Origin: Geomonas azotofigens
Lineage (GTDB): Bacteria > Desulfobacterota > Desulfuromonadia > Geobacterales > Geobacteraceae
Direction: 5' to 3'
Assembly: GCF_018919395.1 (NCBI RefSeq)
Contig: NZ_JAHLME010000008.1
Location: 1 to 64,000, forward strand
Length of the DNA stretch: 64,000 nucleotides
A program made the position numbers and the translations under genes. The notes under the pieces are model-generated. The model did not search any database. It saw only the letters and a program-made list of their open reading frames with translations, and had not been told where the DNA came from. Below, piece after piece: positions 58,375-64,000 of the stretch. The stretch's first letter is position 1, and each line of letters starts with the position of its first letter.

Positions 58375-59331
58375 GTGAAATACCGGCCACTCGATTTTTC
58401 TGGTGTCAGCACCTACCCGATAGCATCCCGCAAGAACAAGATGAACGTGCAGGAGCACTTCGCCAAGCCGATCCGCGCTGGCATGAGCGTGGCCGAACTC
58501 CTCGGAGCCATGCCCGACCAGTTGGGTGCCCAGGCCTTGATCGGCGTGATCGACGCCGTGGTCGCCGCCCGCGCCAAGGGTAAGCCCGTGGTGATGGCCA
58601 TGGGCGGTCACGTCATCAAGTGCGGCCTCCAGCCTGTGCTCAAATCCCTCATCGACGCCGACGTCATCACCGCCGTCGCCTTGAACGGTTCCGGTTCCAT
58701 CCACGACTTCGAGATCGCCCTCATCGGCGCCACCAGCGAGGACGTCGGCGCCGTGCTGCATGCCGGCAGCTTCGGCATGGCCGAGGAGACCGGCGCCCAG
58801 ATCAACGAGGCGTTGAAGCAGGGCGTCGCCCAGGGGCTTGGTCACGGCGAATCGCTCGGGCGGATGATCCTGGAGCGCGAACTTCCCTATCGTGATCAGA
58901 GCCTCATGGCGGCCTGCGTGCAGAAGGGGATCCCGGTCACCGTGCATGTCGCCATCGGCACCGACATCACCCATCAGCATCCCTCCGCCGACGGCGCCGT
59001 CTTCGGGGCTGCCAGCTTCACCGATTTCCAGATCTTCACCTCCGTCGTTTCCGAGCTTGGTGACGGCGGCGTCTATCTGAACATCGGCAGCGCCGTGTTG
59101 TTGCCCGAAGTCTTCCTGAAGGCCCTTTCCATCGCGCAGAACCTCGGGCACCACGTCGACCGGTTCACCACCGCCAATTTCGACATGCAGCAGCACTACC
59201 GGCCGCTGGTGAACGTAGTCAAACGCCCCACCTCCGGCGACAGCCGCGGCTACACGGTCACCGGGCACCACGAGATTATGATTCCGCTGCTGGCAGCGGG
59301 GGTGCTTGACCGGATAGGGAACAAAAGGTGA
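58375..59331 (+). CDS. Conserved protein of unknown function
   Basis: 318 aa from GTG 58375 (AAAGGA upstream). I do not recognise its family. Early YRPLDFSGVSTYPIASRKNKM; then a Rossmann-like alternation: KPVVMAMGGHVIKCGLQPVL, ITAVALNGSGSIHDFEIALIGATSEDVG, GSFGMAEETGAQIN, IPVTVHVAIGTDITHQHPSADG, DGGVYLNIGSAVLLPEVFLKAL, and a GHHEIMIPLL end. Strong Gly and His motifs suggest an enzyme with a metal or nucleotide site. No signal peptide. Upstream of hldE, interrupted by the RAYT region, so a sugar-related role is possible only by context. Confidence 0.8.
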   Translation: MKYRPLDFSGVSTYPIASRKNKMNVQEHFAKPIRAGMSVAELLGAMPDQLGAQALIGVIDAVVAARAKGKPVVMAMGGHVIKCGLQPVLKSLIDADVITAVALNGSGSIHDFEIALIGATSEDVGAVLHAGSFGMAEETGAQINEALKQGVAQGLGHGESLGRMILERELPYRDQSLMAACVQKGIPVTVHVAIGTDITHQHPSADGAVFGAASFTDFQIFTSVVSELGDGGVYLNIGSAVLLPEVFLKALSIAQNLGHHVDRFTTANFDMQQHYRPLVNVVKRPTSGDSRGYTVTGHHEIMIPLLAAGVLDRIGNKR

Positions 59332-59348
59332 CCTTGCGGGTTGGTCAA

Positions 59349-59372
59349 GGGCGAATGATTATTCGCCCCTAC
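59349..59372 (-). repeat. REP copy left of RAYT, minus
   Basis: Canonical element in minus orientation, 18 nt after the stop of the 58375 gene and 84 nt before its inverted partner. Confidence 0.9.
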
Positions 59373-59455
59373 AACGCGCTGGTTACTCGTCTTGATCCAG
59401 GTCATGCATACGTTTCGGCCGCCGTGTGGGTAATGCTGCAAACATTGTCAAACCT

Positions 59456-59479
59456 GTAGGGGCGAATAATCATTCGCCC
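59456..59479 (+). repeat. REP copy left of RAYT, plus
   Basis: Canonical GTAG plus 20-nt hairpin, ending 36 nt before the RAYT start codon. Confidence 0.9.
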
Positions 59480-59515
59480 GCGCCGCAGGCTATTCCACAC
59501 GCCTTGGAGGTCGCG

Positions 59516-60055
59516 ATGCCCTACGAACCGCACCTGCACCATCGCCGCTCGGTTCGGCTGGATGGATTCGATTACGCTCAGGATGGCGCGTACTTCGTCA
59601 CCGTTTGCACCTATGGAAGACAGGCGTTATTCGGCCATTTAGTGGAGGAGGCGGCCGGAATAAAGGCGAAGCTGACCGGGGCTGGAATGGCGGTGCGAAG
59701 TTGTTGGCTGGAGATACCGCGACATTTTCCTCTGGTGACCCTGGATGCATTCATTGTCATGCCCGATCATGTGCACGGCATCCTGTTCCTGTCAGGGCAT
59801 GAACAGAGCCTGGGGCGGGTAAGGGGGGCGAATGATTATTCGCCCCTACAGGAAAACGGAACATCATTGACGGTAGGTTCAGTGGTTAGAGGATTCAAGA
59901 TTGGTGTAACGAAATGGTTCAAAGAAAACCAGCCATGTGCCGATAAGGTTTGGCAGCGCAGTTACTATGAGCACGTCATCCGAAACGACAACGAGCTGGA
60001 TCTGGCCCGGCAGTACATACTTGAGAATCCAGCAAAGCTGCACGAACACCAATGA
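59516..60055 (+). CDS. REP-associated tyrosine transposase (RAYT, Y1/HUH type)
   Basis: 179 aa from ATG 59516 (GGAGG 5 nt upstream; the longer open frame reads through a REP). The HUH metal-binding motif is H85-V-H87 in VMPDHVHGIL and the catalytic Tyr is Y150 or Y151 in WQRSYYEHVIRND. The N-terminal RRSVRLDGFDYAQDGAYFVTVCTYGR and C-terminal LARQYILENPAKL match the IS200-related family that nicks REP hairpins as single strands. REP copies flank it on both sides. A REP copy lies in frame at codons about 104-112, in a loop between the HUH and Tyr parts; length and motifs look intact. Confidence 0.92.
   Translation: MPYEPHLHHRRSVRLDGFDYAQDGAYFVTVCTYGRQALFGHLVEEAAGIKAKLTGAGMAVRSCWLEIPRHFPLVTLDAFIVMPDHVHGILFLSGHEQSLGRVRGANDYSPLQENGTSLTVGSVVRGFKIGVTKWFKENQPCADKVWQRSYYEHVIRNDNELDLARQYILENPAKLHEHQ
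59825..59848 (-). repeat. REP copy inside the RAYT gene
   Basis: Canonical minus-oriented element within the coding region, translated as GANDYSPLQ. It adds a multiple of three and no stop. Confidence 0.92.
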
Positions 60056-60074
60056 AGGTGCCACGGGCTGAACT

Positions 60075-60098
60075 GTAGGGGCGAATAATCATTCGCCC
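60075..60098 (+). repeat. REP copy right of RAYT, first
   Basis: Canonical plus-oriented element 19 nt after the RAYT stop codon. Confidence 0.9.
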
Positions 60099-60152
60099 TG
60101 ACCACCCTGAAAGCTGCACGAACACAAATAACGCTGCAAACGGACTGCACCT

Positions 60153-60176
60153 GTAGGGGCGAATAATCATTCGCCC
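60153..60176 (+). repeat. REP copy right of RAYT, second
   Basis: Canonical plus-oriented element 33 nt before the hldE start. Confidence 0.9.
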
Positions 60177-60209
60177 AGTCCACCGCCCCAAGCACCATCA
60201 GGAGAACCC

Positions 60210-61673
60210 ATGGATAGGCGAGAAGTAGAATCCTTTTTTGAGCGCGCCGCCTCGGTGCGTGCCCTCGTGGTAGGCGACCTGATGCTGGACGAATACCTCT
60301 GGGGACGCGCGGAACGGATCTCGCCGGAGGCGCCGGTACAGGTGGTCGAGGTGGCGCGCGAAGACCTGCGCCTTGGGGGCGCGGGCAACGTGGTCAACAA
60401 CCTCGCCGCCCTCGGCTGCCGCGTGTCTGTCGGCTCCGTAATCGGCACTGACGAAAACGGCCAGCTTCTGCGCCACGCGCTGGAGGAGAAGGGGACCGGG
60501 GTGGACGGGCTGGTCGAGGACCCTGAGCGGACCACCAGCAAGAAGACCCGCGTCATCGCGGCCAACCAGCAGATCGTCCGGATCGACCGGGAAATGCGCT
60601 CCTCCATCGGAGCCGCCAGCGAGAAGGCGCTGCTCGATTACCTCCTGGCCCACCTGGGCGAGTTCGACGTGGTGGTGGTCTCCGACTACCTGAAGGGGGT
60701 CCTGACTCCGCCCCTGCTCGCCGCGCTCTGCCGCAAAGGCAGGGAACTCGGCGTGCCGGTGGTGGTCGACCCCAAGGGGGACGACTTCGCCAAGTACCGC
60801 GGCGCAACCGTGCTCACCCCCAACCGCAAGGAGGCGGAGGTCGCCTCGGGGACCGCCATAACCGACCAGGCCTCGCTGGAACAGGCGGCGTCCCAAATAC
60901 TCTCCAGCCTGGAGCTGGACGCGCTCCTCATCACCCGCAGCGAGGCGGGCATGTCGCTCTTCCCGGCACAGGGGGAGGCGGTGCACATCCCGACGGTCGC
61001 CCGCGAGGTCTTCGACGTGACCGGCGCCGGCGACACGGTGATCTCGGTCCTCTCGCTGGGGCTTGCCTGCGGGCTCACCCTCGCCGACGCGGCCTGGGTC
61101 GCCAACGTGGCGGCCGGCATCGTGGTCGGCAAGCTCGGCACCTCCACGGTCTCGCCGCGCGAGATCATCGCGGAGGTCGGACACTCCCTGCGCGACAGCG
61201 ATTCGAAGATCAAGAACCTGGACGTCCTGGCCCACCTGATGGCCCGGGAGCGCGCCCGTGGCAAAAAAATGGTCTTCACCAACGGCTGCTTCGATCTTTT
61301 ACACGTGGGGCACGTGAAATACCTGCAGAAGGCGCGCGAGTTGGGCGATCTCCTGGTGGTGGGGCTCAACACCGACGACTCGGTGCGCCGGCTCAAGGGG
61401 GAGGGGAGACCGCTCATCGAGGAGACGGAGCGGGCGCACATCCTGGCGGCCCTGGGCTGCGTCGACTACGTCATCCTTTTCGACGAGGACACGCCGCTGC
61501 GGCTGATCGAGGCGCTCCGCCCCTCGATCCTGGTCAAGGGGGGGGACTACAGCATCGACGAGGTCGTGGGGCGCGAACTGGTTGAATCCATGGGGGGGCG
61601 GGTCGAGCTGATCGAGTTCGTGGACGGCCGTTCCACCAGCCGCATCATCGACAAGATCCTCTCTTCCAAATAA
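60210..61673 (+). CDS. hldE: Bifunctional heptose-7-phosphate kinase/heptose-1-phosphate adenylyltransferase
   Basis: 487 aa. Makes ADP-heptose for the LPS core in two steps. N-terminal PfkB-type kinase (about 1-330) with [17 protein letters not shown] and the anion hole [18 protein letters not shown]-terminal nucleotidyltransferase (about 345-487) with [17 protein letters not shown]. Full-length fused form. Works with the GT9 heptosyltransferase at 46806. Confidence 0.96.
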   Translation: MDRREVESFFERAASVRALVVGDLMLDEYLWGRAERISPEAPVQVVEVAREDLRLGGAGNVVNNLAALGCRVSVGSVIGTDENGQLLRHALEEKGTGVDGLVEDPERTTSKKTRVIAANQQIVRIDREMRSSIGAASEKALLDYLLAHLGEFDVVVVSDYLKGVLTPPLLAALCRKGRELGVPVVVDPKGDDFAKYRGATVLTPNRKEAEVASGTAITDQASLEQAASQILSSLELDALLITRSEAGMSLFPAQGEAVHIPTVAREVFDVTGAGDTVISVLSLGLACGLTLADAAWVANVAAGIVVGKLGTSTVSPREIIAEVGHSLRDSDSKIKNLDVLAHLMARERARGKKMVFTNGCFDLLHVGHVKYLQKARELGDLLVVGLNTDDSVRRLKGEGRPLIEETERAHILAALGCVDYVILFDEDTPLRLIEALRPSILVKGGDYSIDEVVGRELVESMGGRVELIEFVDGRSTSRIIDKILSSK

Positions 61674-61745
61674 GTTTCGGCGCTCCCGGTTGCCATACCG
61701 CCGCCGCATGCTATTCATTATTGGATCAAATTTTATGGAGGCCTC

Positions 61746-62798
61746 ATGAAGAAGGCGTTTATCACCGGTATCACTGGACAGGACGGTTCCTATCTCGCCG
61801 AACTTCTCTTGCAGAAGGGGTACGAGGTGCACGGTATGATCCGCCGCTCCTCCTCCTTCAACACCGGCCGCATCGACCACATCTACCGCGACCCGCACGA
61901 GGCCGACACGCGCCTCTTTCTCCATTACGGCGACCTGAATGACGCCAGTTCGGTGAACCGCCTGCTGCGCGAGATCCATCCGGACGAGATCTACAACCTG
62001 GGCGCCCAGAGCCACGTCCGCGTCTCGTTCGACGTCCCGGAGTACACCGGCGAGGTGGACGCCCTCGGGACGGTGCGCATCCTGGAGGGGATCCAGGAAG
62101 CCGGCATCACCACCCGTTTCTACCAGGCCTCCTCCTCCGAACTTTACGGCAAGGTGCTGGAAACTCCCCAGAAGGAGACCACCCCTTTCTACCCCCGCTC
62201 CCCGTACGCCTGTGCCAAGGCCTATGCCTTCTATATCACGGTGAATTACCGGGAAAGCTACAACATGTTCGCCTGTAACGGCATCCTCTTCAACCACGAG
62301 TCGCCCCGCCGCGGCGAGACCTTCGTGACCCGCAAGATCACCCGCGCCGCCGCGCGCATCAAGCTGGGGCTGCAGGACCGTCTCTACCTGGGGAACCTGG
62401 AGGCGAAGAGGGACTGGGGCTTCGCGGGCGACTACGTCGAGGCGATGTGGCGCATGCTGCAGGCGGACCGCCCCGACGATTACGTCGTCGCTACCGGCGA
62501 GACCCACAGCGTCAGGGAGTTCGCCGAGCAGGTCTTTGGCAGCCTCGGCATGGAACTCACCTGGAAAGGGGAGGGCGAAGGTGAGCGGGGGATCGATGTC
62601 AAGACCGGCAAGACCCTGATCGAGATCGACCCGCGCTACTTCCGTCCGGCGGAGGTCGACCTGCTGCTGGGGGACGCGACCAAGGCCAGACGCGAGCTTG
62701 GGTGGGAGCCGAAGACGAGCTTCCCGCAGCTGGTCAAGATGATGACCGAGTCCGATCTCGCCATCGCGCAACGGGAGCTGCGGGCCGATGGAAAATAA
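61746..62798 (+). CDS. gmd: GDP-mannose 4,6-dehydratase
   Basis: 350 aa. Converts GDP-mannose to GDP-4-keto-6-deoxymannose. [23 protein letters not shown] start, [25 protein letters not shown], and [16 protein letters not shown] with the catalytic YxxxK. Start ATG has GGAGGC upstream. Overlaps fcl by 11 nt. Confidence 0.96.
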   Translation: MKKAFITGITGQDGSYLAELLLQKGYEVHGMIRRSSSFNTGRIDHIYRDPHEADTRLFLHYGDLNDASSVNRLLREIHPDEIYNLGAQSHVRVSFDVPEYTGEVDALGTVRILEGIQEAGITTRFYQASSSELYGKVLETPQKETTPFYPRSPYACAKAYAFYITVNYRESYNMFACNGILFNHESPRRGETFVTRKITRAAARIKLGLQDRLYLGNLEAKRDWGFAGDYVEAMWRMLQADRPDDYVVATGETHSVREFAEQVFGSLGMELTWKGEGEGERGIDVKTGKTLIEIDPRYFRPAEVDLLLGDATKARRELGWEPKTSFPQLVKMMTESDLAIAQRELRADGK

Positions 62799-63717
62799 CG
62801 CCAAGATATTCGTGGCCGGGCATCGCGGCCTGGTCGGGTCGGCCCTGGTGCGGGAGCTGGAGCGCCAGGGGTACGCCAACCTGGTGCTGCGCAAGAGCTC
62901 CGAGCTCGACCTGCGCGACCAGGCGGCGACCCGGACCTTCTTCGAGGCGGAGCGCCCGGAGTACGTGTTCCTGGCGGCCGCCAAGGTGGGGGGCATCGTC
63001 GCCAACAACAGCTTCCCCGCCGACTTCATCTACGACAACCTGATGATCCAGAACAACGTGCTGCACTCGAGCTACCTCGCCGGGGTCAAGAAGCTGCTCC
63101 TCTTGGGCTCCACCTGCATCTACCCGAGGCTCGCGCCGCAGCCGATCAAGGAGGAGGCGCTGCTCACCGGCCCGCTGGAGCCGACCAACGAGCCGTACGC
63201 CATCGCCAAGATCGCCGGCATCAAGATGTGCCAGTCCTACAACCGCCAGTACGGCACCCGCTTCATCTGCGCCATGCCCACCAACCTCTACGGCCCCAAC
63301 GACAACTTCGACCTCACCACCTCCCACGTCCTCCCCGCCCTGATCCGCAGGTTCCACGAGGCGAAGGCGGCCGGGGCGGAGAGCGTCACCATCTGGGGGA
63401 CCGGGACCCCGTACCGCGAGTTCGTGCACGTGGACGACGTGGCCGGCGCCGCTTTGTTTCTCATGCGGCATTACGAGGGGTGGGACCCGGTGAACGTGGG
63501 GAGCGGCGAGGAACTTTCCATCGCCGAACTCGCGCGGAAAATAGCGGCGGTAGTCGGCTTCGCCGGTGCCATCCTCTTCGACACTGCCAAGCCCGACGGC
63601 ACCCCCAGAAAGCTCAGCGACGTGAGCCGCATCCACGAGCTGGGGTGGCACCATACCATCGAGCTCGACCAGGGGCTCAGAGACACCTACGCCTGGTACC
63701 TCGCCAACCGCTGCTGA
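62788..63717 (+). CDS. fcl: GDP-L-fucose synthase
   Basis: 309 aa. Epimerises and reduces the Gmd product to GDP-L-fucose. [77 protein letters not shown] with YxxxK, and [13 protein letters not shown] are all typical. Coupled to gmd. Confidence 0.96.
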   Translation: MENNAKIFVAGHRGLVGSALVRELERQGYANLVLRKSSELDLRDQAATRTFFEAERPEYVFLAAAKVGGIVANNSFPADFIYDNLMIQNNVLHSSYLAGVKKLLLLGSTCIYPRLAPQPIKEEALLTGPLEPTNEPYAIAKIAGIKMCQSYNRQYGTRFICAMPTNLYGPNDNFDLTTSHVLPALIRRFHEAKAAGAESVTIWGTGTPYREFVHVDDVAGAALFLMRHYEGWDPVNVGSGEELSIAELARKIAAVVGFAGAILFDTAKPDGTPRKLSDVSRIHELGWHHTIELDQGLRDTYAWYLANRC

Positions 63718-63862
63718 TTTCGTCTCCTCTCCCGACAGATCGGAGCGCTGCCGGTGCCGTTTTCGAACCGGGACCGGCGGCGCATTAAGCTGCCGAATTC
63801 TCATGAATTACTCGGCCAACTACCGTTTTGCGCCTTCTTCAATCTTTGTGCCAAAATTTTCG

Positions 63863-63882
63863 AAGCGCACCAAAATGCGCTT
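63863..63882. other. 7-bp hairpin upstream of the last gene
   Basis: AAGCGCA-CCAAAA-TGCGCTT, perfect 7-bp arms; its end overlaps the start of the -35 box at 63881. It could be an operator or a weak terminator of fcl. Confidence 0.45.
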
Positions 63883-63909
63883 TACAGTGAATTTTTTAGA
63901 TGCTATACT
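63881..63909 (+). promoter_or_regulatory. Sigma70-type promoter for the last gene
   Basis: TTTACA (63881-63886), 17-nt spacer, TATACT (63904-63909). AT-rich surroundings support a real promoter. The first ATG, 63922, is only about 6 nt from the likely transcription start. Confidence 0.7.
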
Positions 63910-63921
63910 TCCAGCGAAATC

Positions 63922-64000
63922 ATGCATAACTTCAATAATTTCAAGCGATTCCTCGGCGTCCTGGCAGTTGTCGCCTCCCTGATGGTGATTGCCACCATAG
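63922..64000 (+). CDS. Partial CDS, N-terminus with membrane or signal segment
   Basis: Open from ATG 63922 to the window end (26 codons). Reads HNFNNFKRFLG then a hydrophobic stretch VLAVVASLMVIATI, i.e. a signal peptide or membrane anchor. The promoter just upstream supports it. There is no SD and the start could be further right. Family unknown. Confidence 0.5.
   Translation, partial: MHNFNNFKRFLGVLAVVASLMVIATI

Larger units (their letters stand above)
60034..60176 (+). repeat. Tandem duplication of the RAYT 3' end plus REP
   Basis: AAAGCTGCACGAACAC at 60034-60049 (end of the RAYT gene) recurs at 60110-60125. Each copy is followed by a plus REP (60075 and 60153), giving a unit of about 77 bp. 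Confidence 0.85.

Overview
The window looks like chromosomal DNA from a high-GC Geobacterales bacterium (Geobacter, Geomonas or Citrifermentans type). This is inferred from gene content, not from a search: a c-type cytochrome, an HDOD protein beside a hybrid kinase, EttA, a bioF-bioH-bioC run and a long lipid A block. Genes are dense, mostly with Shine-Dalgarno (SD) sites, and several starts are TTG or GTG.

Layout. 1-300: end of an rRNA operon (5S rRNA and terminator). 315-5053: radical SAM/SPASM protein (-), ung (+), chemotaxis receptor (-) and a small secreted protein (+). 5127-8485: a minus-strand signalling operon (small N-terminal-HD-GYP-like protein, HDOD protein, hybrid kinase). 8701-13089: DMT transporter, Fpg/Nei glycosylase, DUF4142 protein, a frameshifted malQ remnant and a di-haem cytochrome. 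13347-19455: glycine-rich envelope proteins, lnt, glgX, aroC. 19462-24300: small envelope, membrane and metalloproteins and an iron-sulfur protein. 24482-27524: biotin operon with a probable BirA operator. 27605-30838: ettA and an RCC1-repeat lipoprotein.

30982-47861 is a long plus-strand envelope block: lysS, lolC/E-lolD, bamA-skp-lpxD-fabZ-lpxA-lpxB-msbA, a late acyltransferase, waaA-lpxK and a GT9 heptosyltransferase. Together these make lipid A and the Kdo/heptose inner core and move lipoproteins and outer-membrane proteins. 47907-50789 is an ACP/MBOAT/SGNH triad that resembles an extracellular O-acylation cassette. 50993-55510 encodes five of the six usual pseudaminic acid enzymes (pseB, C, F, H, I; no recognisable pseG), followed by a KpsC/KpsS-like glycosyltransferase and a nucleotide-sugar epimerase. 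58375-63717 holds an unknown conserved protein, hldE, gmd and fcl. The window ends just inside another gene.

The most unusual structure is a REP/RAYT system. A short element, GTAG followed by a 20-nt hairpin, occurs twelve times in the window. It flanks a REP-associated tyrosine transposase gene (59516-60055) and one copy lies in frame inside that gene. Other copies form a tandem array in front of waaA, supply the stop codon of bioC and survive as a relic beside the 5S gene. Several other intergenic palindromes interrupt the lipid A genes.
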